Below are positions 17,108-25,431 of a DNA stretch of 64,000 nucleotides, in pieces. Numbering within the stretch: position 1 is the stretch's first letter; each line of letters begins with the position of its first letter. The translations under genes were made by a program, and so were the position numbers. The notes beneath the pieces are model-generated. The model searched no databases. It worked only from the letters and a program-made list of their open reading frames with translations, and had not been told where the DNA came from. This DNA comes from Cohnella sp. GbtcB17 (lineage in GTDB: Bacteria; Bacillota; Bacilli; Paenibacillales; Paenibacillaceae): the NCBI RefSeq assembly GCF_019091135.1, contig NZ_JAGXJW010000046.1:1-64000 (forward strand). Direction: 5' to 3'.

Positions 17108-17578
17108 ATGCTGCACAATCCGGTCCGGGTCGTCGTCGACGCGGACGCCTGTCCGGTGAAGCCGGAGATCGCCGCATGCGTGAGGGCGGCGGGGACGAGA
17201 GCGCTGCTCGTATCTTCGCATGCGCATGTGCTTCGCGCCGAGGAGGGCGTCGACGTCGTGACGGTGGACGCCAGCGACCAGTCGGCGGACCTGTATATCG
17301 CCAATGCGCTTAGAAGCTCGGACGTCCTCGTCACCGGCGATTACGGCTTGGCCGCGCTCGGTCTGGCGCGCGGGGCGGCAGTGCTGACGCCGCGCGGCAA
17401 ATTGATCGGCGAAGACGATATCGACGGATTGCTCGCGCAGCGGCACTTTTCGGCGAAGCAGCGGCGCGGCGGGATGCGGACGCGAGGGCCCAAGCCGTTC
17501 ACGGACGAGGACCGCGACCGCTTTCAACAAAAACTGACAATGCTGCTTCGGAAGTTGCAGGAGAATTCGTTCGCTTAG
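17108..17578 (+). CDS. yaiI: UPF0178 / YaiI-YqxD family protein (DUF188)
   Basis: This 156-residue protein has the family N-terminus VVVDADACPVK, followed by TVDASDQSADLYIA and the C-terminal motif KQRRGGMRTRGPKP. The fold is PIN-like, and a nuclease role is possible, but no activity is established. A TATAAT-like -10 lies at 17066-17071 without a clear -35, so the gene may have its own weak promoter. It precedes dnaG, as in Bacillus. Confidence 0.9.
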   Translation: MLHNPVRVVVDADACPVKPEIAACVRAAGTRALLVSSHAHVLRAEEGVDVVTVDASDQSADLYIANALRSSDVLVTGDYGLAALGLARGAAVLTPRGKLIGEDDIDGLLAQRHFSAKQRRGGMRTRGPKPFTDEDRDRFQQKLTMLLRKLQENSFA

Positions 17579-17626
17579 CGAATTGTATTACGTGCCGAAA
17601 TCGAACGGCAGGGCGGATGGCTTAAT

Positions 17627-19453
17627 ATGAATAACGGCATGATTCCACAAGAGACGATCGACGAGGTTCTTCGGCGGTACGACATTGCGGAGACCGTCGG
17701 TCGTTACGTTCAGTTGTCCAGAAACGGCAAGTATTTGAAGGGGCTGTGCCCGTTCCATTCCGAGCGCACGCCTTCCTTCACGGTGACGCCGGAGAAGCAG
17801 ATCTTTCATTGCTACGGCTGCGGCAAGGGCGGCAACGTCGTCAAGTTCATCATGGAAATCGAAAACGAGACGTTCCCCGAGGCGATCCGGAGCATGTGCG
17901 AGGAGGCGGGCATCCCGATCTCCTGGCAGGCGCACGAGGGCGAGCCGTCCGAGCGCCAGAAGGAGCGCTCCGTCATGACGGAGGCGCACGCCTACACGGC
18001 GAAGTTCTACCATGCCGTGCTGCGCAACACTGCGGCCGGCACCGGAGCGATGAACTATCTTCGGGACCGCGGCATGACGGACAAGCTGATCGAGGAGTTC
18101 GGGCTCGGCTACGCGCCTGCGCGCTGGGACACGCTGACGCAGGCGCTGGACAAGAAGGGCTTCGACCTGGCGGACATGGAGCGGGGCGGACTGCTCTCGA
18201 GGCGGCATGAAGGCGAAGGCTTCGTGGACCGCTTCCGCGATCGCGTCATGTTCCCGATCCACGACGGCGACGGCAAGATCATCGCGTTCGCGGGAAGGCT
18301 CATGTCGGACGGGCAGCCCAAGTACCTCAATTCGCCCGAGTCGCCGCTGTTCAGCAAGAGTCGGACGCTGTACCGGTTCCACGCGGCGAAGGGCACGATC
18401 CGCAAGACGAGGCAGGTCGTGCTGCTCGAGGGCTACATGGACGTCATCAAGGCGTGGTCGGCCGGCGTGCACAACGGCGTCGCGACGATGGGAACCGCGC
18501 TCACCGGCGAGCACGCATCCTTGCTGAAGCGCTACGCGGACGAGTCGATCGTATGCTACGACGGGGACGATGCGGGGATGGCCGCGGCGAGCAAGAGCAT
18601 CCCGCTCCTGGAGAACGCCGGCTTCAGAGTGCGGGTGGGCGTGCTGCCCGGCAAGATGGACCCGGACGAATACATCTCGGCATACGGCTCCGAAGCCTTT
18701 ATGCGGGAGATCGTCGAAGGCGCGGTGTCCGCCCTCAAATTTCAGCTCATCTATTTGAGGAAGTCCCATATACTGCTAGAAGAAGACGGGAAGCTCCGGT
18801 ATCTCGAAGACGCCATCAAGCTCGTAGCCAGGCGCGAATCGGCTACCGAACGGGAATTGACGCTCAAGGAGCTGGCGCAGGAATTCGGGGCTTCGACGGA
18901 CAGCTTGAAGCAGGACGTATTCAAGATCAGGCAGCAGGAGAAATTGGGAACGACTGGGGATATTCCGGGCGGATCGTGGAATAATGAATGGAATGATAAC
19001 CGTAGTTCGGCCAAGCTTCCCAAAGTGTCGGTCGACTATGTCAAGGCCGAGCAGTACCTCCTGTCGTGGATGCTGCAGGACGCAGAGACGGCGGGAATCG
19101 TCCAGGAACGGTTGGGCGATCGCTTCCATGTGGAGGATCACGCGGCAATCGCTGCTTATCTATATGCCTATTACGCGCAGGGCAACCAGCCTGACATAGG
19201 AAGATTCATCGCCACGCTGCAGGACGACCGGCTCGAGCGCGCGACCAGCGCCATCGCGCTGATCGAGGTGCCCTTCGGAGAACGGGAGCTTGTCGATTGC
19301 ATGCGGACGGTCGAGCGCCAGGTGACGAAAAAGGACGATTTGCAGAGCTTGTATGAAGAAATGAACCGAGCGGAGCGTACCGGTGATCCATTGCGCGCCG
19401 CGCAAATATTGACAGAGATTATCGCCCTGGAGAGACGGCAGAAGGAAAGCTGA
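17627..19453 (+). CDS. dnaG: DNA primase
   Basis: DnaG (608 residues) synthesises RNA primers at the replication fork. The CHC2 zinc finger ligands are C41, H44, C62 and C65 (CPFHSERTPS, FHCYGCG). The TOPRIM domain shows VVLLEGYMDVI and CYDGDDAG. The C-terminal third should bind DnaB helicase. The start at ATG 17627 lies after a GGGCGGATGG-like ribosome site. It is followed after 31 bases by sigA, the classic macromolecular-synthesis operon minus rpsU. Confidence 0.96.
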   Translation: MNNGMIPQETIDEVLRRYDIAETVGRYVQLSRNGKYLKGLCPFHSERTPSFTVTPEKQIFHCYGCGKGGNVVKFIMEIENETFPEAIRSMCEEAGIPISWQAHEGEPSERQKERSVMTEAHAYTAKFYHAVLRNTAAGTGAMNYLRDRGMTDKLIEEFGLGYAPARWDTLTQALDKKGFDLADMERGGLLSRRHEGEGFVDRFRDRVMFPIHDGDGKIIAFAGRLMSDGQPKYLNSPESPLFSKSRTLYRFHAAKGTIRKTRQVVLLEGYMDVIKAWSAGVHNGVATMGTALTGEHASLLKRYADESIVCYDGDDAGMAAASKSIPLLENAGFRVRVGVLPGKMDPDEYISAYGSEAFMREIVEGAVSALKFQLIYLRKSHILLEEDGKLRYLEDAIKLVARRESATERELTLKELAQEFGASTDSLKQDVFKIRQQEKLGTTGDIPGGSWNNEWNDNRSSAKLPKVSVDYVKAEQYLLSWMLQDAETAGIVQERLGDRFHVEDHAAIAAYLYAYYAQGNQPDIGRFIATLQDDRLERATSAIALIEVPFGERELVDCMRTVERQVTKKDDLQSLYEEMNRAERTGDPLRAAQILTEIIALERRQKES

Positions 19454-19484
19454 AGCCGCCGCTTCAGGGAGGAGGGAGTCGGAA

Positions 19485-20621
19485 ATGGCGACCGACCAAC
19501 ACACCGGACTCGAGACGGAGAGCTCGCTGGAGCAGGTCAAGTCGCTGCACATCGAACAAGGCAAGAAAAAGGGCGGACTGACCTACAAAGACATCATGGA
19601 GTAGCTGTCTCCGTTCGACCAGGACGCCGAGCAAATCGACGATTTCTTCGAGCAGCTGGCCGATCACGGCATCGAGGTCGTTAACGACCACGACGAGATC
19701 GGAGGCGGACGCGATCGCGAACGCGACGAGGACGAACGCGACGAGTTCAACTTCGACGACGATCTGTCGCTCCCGCCCGGCATCAAGATCAACGATCCGG
19801 TTCGCATGTACTTGAAGGAGATCGGACGTGTGCCGCTGCTCGGCGCCGACGACGAGGTCGAGCTGGCGAAGAAGATCGAGATCGGCGGCGAAGGCGGCGA
19901 GGAAGCGAAAATGCGCCTGGCCGAAGCGAACCTGCGTCTGGTCGGCAGCATCGCAAAGCGGTATGTGGGCAGAGGTATGCTGTTCCTCGACCTCATTCAA
20001 GAGGGCAACATGGGCCTGCTCAAAGCCGTCGAGAAGTTCGACCATACGAAGGGCTACAAATTCAGCACGTACGCCACCTGGTGGATCCGACAAGCGATTA
20101 CGCGGGCGATTGCCGACCAGGCGCGCACGATCCGGATTCCTGTCCATATGGTCGAGACGATCAACAAGCTGATCCGCGTATCGCGTCAGCTGCTGCAGGA
20201 GCTCGGCCGGGAGCCTGCGCCAGAAGAGATCGCGGAGCAAATGGAGCTCAGCGTAGACAAGGTCCGCGAGATCATGAAGATCGCGCAGGAGCCGGTATCG
20301 CTCGAGACGCCGATCGGCGAAGAGGACGATTCGCATCTGGGCGACTTCATCGAGGATCAGGAGGCGCTCGCGCCGGCCGACGCGGCGGCTTACGAGCTGC
20401 TGAAGGAACAGCTGGAGGACGTGCTGGACACGCTGACCGAACGCGAGGAAAACGTGCTCAGGCTTCGCTTCGGACTCGATGACGGCCGCACGCGCACGCT
20501 CGAGGAAGTCGGCAAAGTATTCGGCGTCACGCGCGAGCGGATTCGGCAGATCGAAGCGAAGGCGCTGCGCAAGCTTCGCCACCCGAGCCGCAGCAAGCGT
20601 CTGAAGGACTTCCTGGAGTAA
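19485..20621 (+). pseudogene. sigA: Primary sigma factor SigA/RpoD with in-frame amber codon
   Basis: The frame from ATG 19485 (behind AGGGAGGAGGG) gives a normal SigA N-terminus ending LTYKDIME, then TAG at 19602-19604, then continues in the same frame with LSPFDQDAEQIDDFFEQL and all of regions 1.2 to 4, to 378 codons. Regions 2 (WWIRQAITRAI) and 4 (TRERIRQIEAKALRKLR) are intact. In family members the position is a lysine, so one A-to-T change (AAG to TAG) explains it. The next in-frame ATG is 19806 (MYLKEIG, region 1.2); no GTG or TTG lies between. An essential gene in this state implies a sequencing error, suppression, or initiation at 19806. Confidence 0.9.
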
Positions 20622-20649
20622 CAACCGAACGCCGTACTGCGTTCATGCA

Positions 20650-20690
20650 GAGGACCTTGCGCCGATCCATGGGCTGCAAGGTCCTCTTGG
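20650..20690 (+). terminator. Terminator after sigA
   Basis: Perfect 11-bp inverted repeat GAGGACCTTGC / GCAAGGTCCTC at 20650-20660 and 20676-20686. The following T tract is weak (TTGG), so termination may be partial. Confidence 0.55.
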
Positions 20691-20725
20691 CATCCGGGTG
20701 CCGCGTAGCGAGAGGAGCTGTCGAC

Positions 20726-21559
20726 ATGCCTCCATTGGACGAGGACAAGAGGAAATGGGTCGTGCGGGAGATCGAATCCTGGCGCCGGGCGAAAATGCTG
20801 CCCGAGCAGTATTGCGACTTCCTGCTGAATTTGTATTTGGACGATCTGACGGTCCGGCCCAAGAGCGCGGCGGGCGAAAAGCTGCGACAGATCGGTCAGG
20901 CTTCCGGAAAACAATGGTTGTATGTCATTGGCATATTTTCCTTGATCTGCCTTGTTGTCCTTCATTTTAGCGCGTTTCCGCTGGCATTGCAAATCGCGGT
21001 GGCGGTCATCGGAACGGGAGGACTCGTCGGTCTCGGATCGCGCTACAGGGAGCGGTTGCCTGCGCGCGGCCTGGCGTTGCTGAGCACGGGCATGCTGCTG
21101 CTGCCCGCGTCGGGCACCGTCATTCTTTACGTGCAGGGCTGGACAGACGGACCGGGATTGTTGGTGCTGCTGCTCGCCAGCGCCCTGATCTGGATCGTAT
21201 GCGGTATTGCGGAGCGCTTCGCCGTGCTGCACTGGCTCGGATGGATGGGCGTCATCGCGCTCTATGCGGCGGTGCTCTCGCGCCAGGTGCCGGATCCGAG
21301 CTGGCTCGAGGTGCAGGTGTTCTGGGTGCCGGCGGCGCTGCTGTTCGCCTGGCTCAGCTGGTTCTCGCACGTCAAGTTCAAGGCGACCGGCGCCGTGCTG
21401 TTCGCGACGGCGCTCATTTTATGGTTTATGCCCGAAGTGTATTCGGCGCTGTTCGGCGTCGACCGGAATTGGATCCAGGTCGAGCTGATCGTTAAAATCG
21501 CGTTCGTCGGCACGCTGATGTTCCGGCTGCGCAAACAATGGATGGAATGGGTTGCATGA
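20726..21559 (+). CDS. Polytopic membrane protein, DUF2157-like
   Basis: This is a 277-residue protein with a soluble N-terminal helical part of about 65 residues (WVVREIESWRRAKMLPEQY) followed by eight or nine hydrophobic helices. Start ATG 20726 is chosen from AGAGGAG at 20711-20716; the frame is open further upstream through the terminator. The layout recalls DUF2157 membrane proteins, but I do not recognise the family with certainty. It overlaps trmK by 4 bases, so it is co-translated with it. Confidence 0.72.
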   Translation: MPPLDEDKRKWVVREIESWRRAKMLPEQYCDFLLNLYLDDLTVRPKSAAGEKLRQIGQASGKQWLYVIGIFSLICLVVLHFSAFPLALQIAVAVIGTGGLVGLGSRYRERLPARGLALLSTGMLLLPASGTVILYVQGWTDGPGLLVLLLASALIWIVCGIAERFAVLHWLGWMGVIALYAAVLSRQVPDPSWLEVQVFWVPAALLFAWLSWFSHVKFKATGAVLFATALILWFMPEVYSALFGVDRNWIQVELIVKIAFVGTLMFRLRKQWMEWVA

Positions 21560-22398
21560 GCATGAATGAAAATAAAGACAATGCCTCAATACAAGCTTCT
21601 AAAGTCCCGCCTGAAGCGCCGAAGCTGTCCAGGCGTCTCGCCGCGCTTGCCGGTCTCGTGAAGCAAGGCGCAAGGTTCGCGGATATCGGCACCGACCACG
21701 CGCTGCTGCCCGTGCATTTGGCGCTGTCCGGCACGATCGTCTACGGTGTTGCGGGCGACGTGAACGCCGGACCGGCCGAGGCGGCGCGCCGGCAGGTTCG
21801 AGCCGCGGGCGTCTCGGACATCGTGTCGGTCCGCCATGGCGACGGGCTGTCGGTGCTCGCGCGGGACGAAGTGGACACCGTCTGCATCGCCGGCATGGGC
21901 GGCAGCCTGATGGTGCGTCTGCTCGAGGAAGCGGGCGAGGCGCTGTCCGGCGTGACGACGCTGATCCTGTCGCCGCATGTGGCCGAGGATCAGGTGCGGC
22001 GCTGGCTCGAGGCGAATCGCTATGTGCTTGAGCTGGAGCGTCTGATCGAAGAGGACGGCGAGATTTATACGCTGCTCCGGGCGGAGCGCGCCGTAAGCGC
22101 GGAAGAGTCAGCGGCCAGGCACACGTCGCTCTACGATACGTCGCTGCTGGGCGCCGGCTGCAGAGCGGTCCCGACGGGGCTGCTGTACGAGATGGGACCT
22201 TTGCTGCTCCGTTCGCCGGACGAAGCGTTCATGGCGAAGTGGCGCGGCGAGCTGGCGAAGCGGGCGCGCATCGCGCATGGGATGAAGCAATCGGAAGCCG
22301 CGGACACGCGGGCGAAGCTGGAAGCGTGGACGCGCACGACGAACGATATCGAGGAGGTGCTGGCATGCTTGCAAGGGGAGAGACGATCGCCCAATTGA
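21556..22398 (+). CDS. trmK: tRNA (adenine(22)-N(1))-methyltransferase TrmK
   Basis: TrmK is a SAM-dependent enzyme that makes m1A22 in tRNA. The SAM-binding region starts FADIGTDHALLPVHL and the motif IAGMGGSLMV follows. ATG 21556 overlaps the previous stop (GCATGAGC), and the frame is open a few codons upstream. At 280 residues it is longer than Bacillus YqfN (about 240), mainly at both ends. It overlaps the Nif3 gene by 34 bases. The trmK-nif3 pair downstream of sigA is conserved. Confidence 0.92.
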   Translation: MSMNENKDNASIQASKVPPEAPKLSRRLAALAGLVKQGARFADIGTDHALLPVHLALSGTIVYGVAGDVNAGPAEAARRQVRAAGVSDIVSVRHGDGLSVLARDEVDTVCIAGMGGSLMVRLLEEAGEALSGVTTLILSPHVAEDQVRRWLEANRYVLELERLIEEDGEIYTLLRAERAVSAEESAARHTSLYDTSLLGAGCRAVPTGLLYEMGPLLLRSPDEAFMAKWRGELAKRARIAHGMKQSEAADTRAKLEAWTRTTNDIEEVLACLQGERRSPN

Positions 22399-23480
22399 TG
22401 GAGCGGCTCGCGCCGAAGCACTTCGCGGTCGAAGGGGACAAGATCGGCCTGCAGGTCGGTTCGCTGCGCAAGGAGATCAAGCGGGTGCTGGTGACGCTGG
22501 ACGTCAATGCGCGCGTCGTGCAGGAAGCGGTCGATCTGGGCGCGGAGCTTATCGTCGCCCATCATCCGGTCATTTACCGGCCGCTCGCCCACCTGCAGAC
22601 CGATACGCCGGCCGGCGCCCTGGCTGCGGAGCTGATCCGGCGGGACATCGCCGTTTACGTATCGCATACGAACCTCGATACCGCCGAGGGCGGTCTCAAC
22701 GACTGGATGGCGGAGGCGCTCGGCCTCGAAGGCCGGGACGTGCTGGAGGAAGTCCATACGGACAAGCTGTACAAGCTGGCCGTGTTCGTGCCGCGGACGC
22801 ACGTCGAGACCGTACGCGACGCGATGTTCCGCGCGGGCGGCGGATGGATCGGCAATTACAGCCATTGCAGCTTTAACGTCGACGGCGTCGGCACGTTTAT
22901 GCCCCGCGAGGGGAGCGACCCATTCATAGGGGAAAAGGGGAAGCTGGCGACCGCCGAGGAGACGCGCATCGAGATCATCGTGCCCGAGAGCGCGCGCAAG
23001 TCGGTTGTGCAGGCGATGCTGAAGGCGCATCCTTATGAGGAGGTCGCTTACGATCTGTACGGCGTCGACCTGAAGGGCCGCTCGTTCGGACTCGGCCGCG
23101 TCGGCAAGCTGCCGGCGGCCATGCCGCTGGACGACTTCGCCGAGCTCGTCAAGGAGCGGCTCGGCATGCCTTTCGTCCGCGTCGTCGGGGAAGGCGCGCG
23201 GCCGGTGCGCAAGGTCGCCGTGCTCGGCGGCTCGGGCCGCAGCTATATCAAGCGGGCGATGTTCATGGGCGCGGATGTGCTCGTCACGGGCGACATCGAC
23301 TTCCATTCGGCGCAGGACGCCGAAGCGGGCGGGCTCGCGATCGTCGACCCGGGTCATTACGCGGAGAAGATCATGCGTCCCAAGACCGCGCAATGGCTGC
23401 GCGAACGGCTCGCGGAGAAAGGCTACGCGACCGAAGTTTTCGCCTCCGAGGTGCACACGGACCCGTTCAGGCTGAAGTAG
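22365..23480 (+). CDS. Nif3-like dinuclear metal-center protein (YqfO)
   Basis: This 371-residue protein belongs to the NIF3/DUF34 family and is likely a hexamer with a di-metal site. Ligand motifs are IVAHHPVIY, SHTNLD and the C-terminal VTGDIDFHSAQDA and DPGHYAEK. A central PII-like domain insert (about residues 125-240) is typical of the long Gram-positive form. ATG 22365 follows GAGGAGGTGC. Its reaction is not firmly established (GTP cyclohydrolase I-like or metal-related roles have been proposed for the family). Confidence 0.92.
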   Translation: MLARGETIAQLMERLAPKHFAVEGDKIGLQVGSLRKEIKRVLVTLDVNARVVQEAVDLGAELIVAHHPVIYRPLAHLQTDTPAGALAAELIRRDIAVYVSHTNLDTAEGGLNDWMAEALGLEGRDVLEEVHTDKLYKLAVFVPRTHVETVRDAMFRAGGGWIGNYSHCSFNVDGVGTFMPREGSDPFIGEKGKLATAEETRIEIIVPESARKSVVQAMLKAHPYEEVAYDLYGVDLKGRSFGLGRVGKLPAAMPLDDFAELVKERLGMPFVRVVGEGARPVRKVAVLGGSGRSYIKRAMFMGADVLVTGDIDFHSAQDAEAGGLAIVDPGHYAEKIMRPKTAQWLRERLAEKGYATEVFASEVHTDPFRLK

Positions 23481-23538
23481 TCGACCGCCGCACAAAGCCC
23501 TTATAGCAGCTGTTTTCCGCCGGTGGGCGGCGCTGCCA

Positions 23539-23567
23539 TTGTGCATCGGCGCGATATTGGTTATACT
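23539..23567 (+). promoter_or_regulatory. rnpB promoter
   Basis: TTGTGC (23539-23544), 17-base spacer, TATACT (23562-23567). It lies 15 bases before the RNase P RNA 5' end. Confidence 0.65.
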
Positions 23568-23581
23568 TATCGGTGCATATC

Positions 23582-23993
23582 GGAAAGTTCGACAGACAAT
23601 CGCTGGCGGCTTCGCGCCGCGAGAGGAAAGTCCGGGCTCCGCAGGGCAGGATGCTGGATAACGTCCAGTCGGCGCGAGCCGAAGGATAGTGCCACAGAAA
23701 CGGACCGCCGATGGCCGCGATTCGTCGCGGATCAGGCAAGGGTGGAACCGTGGTGTAAGAGACCACGAGGAGCACTGGCGACTTTGCTCCTGGTAAACCC
23801 CATCCGGAGCAAGACCGAAGAGGAACGCAGCGGCCTTGAGCCGCGGCCCTTGCCCGGGGCGCGTTCGGGTTGGTCGCTTGAGCCGTGCGGCAACGTACGG
23901 CCTAGATAGATGATTGTCGCTTCCATCCGTGGGAGGACCACCCGGTCCGTCTTACCACCGGAAGTACAGAACCCGGCTTACGTCGCGCTTTCC
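23582..23993 (+). ncRNA. rnpB: RNase P RNA, class B
   Basis: This is the catalytic RNA of tRNA 5'-end processing. Conserved blocks are GAGGAAAGTCCGGGCTC (near 23620), AGGGTGGAACCGTGGTGTAAGAGACCAC, CTGGTAAACCCCATC, TAGATAGATGATTG and ACAGAACCCGGCTTAC. The ends are set by the P1 helix, GGAAAG at 23582-23587 with CTTTCC at 23988-23993. At about 412 nt it fits the Bacillus type. It fills most of the 570-base gap between the Nif3 gene and zur. Confidence 0.95.
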
Positions 23994-24053
23994 GATTATG
24001 CGCCAATGAATCCGTCCTTGCTTTTTTACATAAAGGATAGGAGGTCGAGACAG

Positions 24054-24551
24054 GTGAGCGTGCACGAGCACAACGAAGCATGCGGTCATGACGAAGCGTC
24101 GGCCGACGATGCCGCGACGGTTCAGGAGATGGTGGCGATGATGAGCAGGGCCGGATGGCGCATTACCGACCAGCGCCGGACGCTTGCCCGCATTTTTGCC
24201 GATACCGAAGGCTATTTGTCTCCGAAGGACGTATACGACCAGCTCTCGGTGAAGTATCCGAGCGTCAGCTTTAACACCGTTTACCGCAATCTCCGGATGC
24301 TCAGCGATATGGGCGTGCTGGAGCAATTTTATTTTATGGACGGCGGTCTCAAGTTCAGGGCGAACTGCGCCAAGCACCATCATCACCATCTCATCTGCAC
24401 GAACTGCGAGAAGACGCTGTCGTTCGATTATTGCCCGATGAAGGACGATCTCGAGCTGCCCGGCAGCTACCGCGTGCTGAGCCATCGCTTCGAGATTTAC
24501 GGCGTGTGCGAGGAATGCCAGCAGGAAGGCGCGAAGACGATCGCCCGCTAG
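24054..24551 (+). CDS. zur: Fur-family zinc uptake regulator Zur
   Basis: This 165-residue dimeric metalloregulator has a winged-helix N-terminal half (SFNTVYRNLRML), a histidine run at 108-112 and two structural zinc CxxC pairs, C115/C118 and C152/C155. GTG 24054 is preferred because AGGAGG at 24039-24044 precedes it. The neighbours are a znuCBA importer with two Zur-box-like palindromes, which makes Zur more likely than Fur or PerR. The metal specificity remains an inference from context. Confidence 0.9.
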   Translation: MSVHEHNEACGHDEASADDAATVQEMVAMMSRAGWRITDQRRTLARIFADTEGYLSPKDVYDQLSVKYPSVSFNTVYRNLRMLSDMGVLEQFYFMDGGLKFRANCAKHHHHHLICTNCEKTLSFDYCPMKDDLELPGSYRVLSHRFEIYGVCEECQQEGAKTIAR

Positions 24552-24571
24552 CCGCGAGCGACGAATGCGTG

Positions 24572-24600
24572 TTGACGCGTTTGCGGCATACTGCTATATT
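24572..24600 (+). promoter_or_regulatory. znuCBA promoter
   Basis: TTGACG (24572-24577), 17-base spacer, TATATT (24595-24600) preceded by TGC (extended -10). A Zur-box-like palindrome starts seven bases downstream. Confidence 0.75.
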
Positions 24601-24606
24601 GTTTAA

Positions 24607-24621
24607 GTGTAATTGTTACGG
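24607..24621 (+). promoter_or_regulatory. Zur box 1
   Basis: GTGTAATTGTTACGG matches 11 of the 14 defined positions of the Bacillus consensus TCGTAATNATTACGA. It covers the likely transcription start of znuCBA. Confidence 0.65.
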
Positions 24622-24681
24622 ATAAAATAAGATTAGTATGTTGAAGCCGGCTGCGAAGCGGGCTTTCGTTATGCAATATAA

Positions 24682-24696
24682 GCGTAACTTTTACGA
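24682..24696 (+). promoter_or_regulatory. Zur box 2
   Basis: GCGTAACTTTTACGA matches 11 of 14 consensus positions. It lies in the leader, 24 bases before the znuC start and five full helical turns or more from box 1. Confidence 0.6.
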
Positions 24697-24720
24697 TAAA
24701 GGACGAGGAGGAGAACGCAA

Positions 24721-25431
24721 ATGGCGCTCGTGGCGATGGAGCAGGTCGTGTTCGGGTACGACGACGTACCGAGTCTGGAGGACGTGAATCTGGAGATTGG
24801 CGCAGGCGAATTCGTCGCCGTAACCGGACCGAACGGCGCATCCAAGACGACGCTGCTCCGACTCATGATGGGCCTGCTGGCCCCTTGGAAAGGCAAGATC
24901 AGCCTGGCCTCTCGAAGCGAGGGGGGCGGCAAGCTGACGATCGGTTATGTGCCACAGCAGATTGCCGCGTTCAACAGCGGCTTTCCGAGCAGCATTCTGG
25001 AGTTCGTGCGTTCCGGCCGCTATACGAAGGGCTCGTGGCTGAGAAAATTGAACGCCCGGGACCATGAGCAGACGGAGCTGGCGCTCAAGCAAGTGGGGAT
25101 GTGGCATCTGCGGTACCGCAAGATCGGCGAGCTGTCCGGCGGCCAGAAGCAGCGAATCTGCATCGCGCGGGCGCTGGCGATGGAGCCGGACCTGCTCGTG
25201 CTGGACGAACCGACGACGGGGATGGACCGGGAGAGCCGGTTCGGTTTTTACGAGCTGATGAAGACGCAGACGGAGCAGTATGGTCGCACCGTCGTCATGG
25301 TCACGCACGGTCTGGACGAAGTATCGCCTTATTTGGATCGCATCATCGAGCTGGAACGGAAGGAGGATGGCAAGTGGAGATGCTGCACTACGACTTCATG
25401 CAGAGGGCATTTCTCGCCGGTGCGCTCATAG
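24721..25431 (+). CDS. znuC: Zinc ABC transporter ATPase ZnuC
   Basis: This 236-residue ATPase has Walker A GPNGASKTTLLRL, the signature ELSGGQKQR and Walker B LLVLDEPTTGMD. The Walker A has serine where most ABC proteins have the second glycine; firmicute zinc ATPases (ZnuC/AdcC) often carry alanine there, so this variant looks family-typical. It overlaps znuB by 58 bases, and the C-terminal tail in the overlap is low-complexity. Together with ZnuB and ZnuA it imports Zn(II) under Zur control. Confidence 0.93.
   Translation: MALVAMEQVVFGYDDVPSLEDVNLEIGAGEFVAVTGPNGASKTTLLRLMMGLLAPWKGKISLASRSEGGGKLTIGYVPQQIAAFNSGFPSSILEFVRSGRYTKGSWLRKLNARDHEQTELALKQVGMWHLRYRKIGELSGGQKQRICIARALAMEPDLLVLDEPTTGMDRESRFGFYELMKTQTEQYGRTVVMVTHGLDEVSPYLDRIIELERKEDGKWRCCTTTSCRGHFSPVRS

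Noticed and set aside
23523..23909. 128-codon frame across rnpB
   Set aside because: The region is clearly RNase P RNA.
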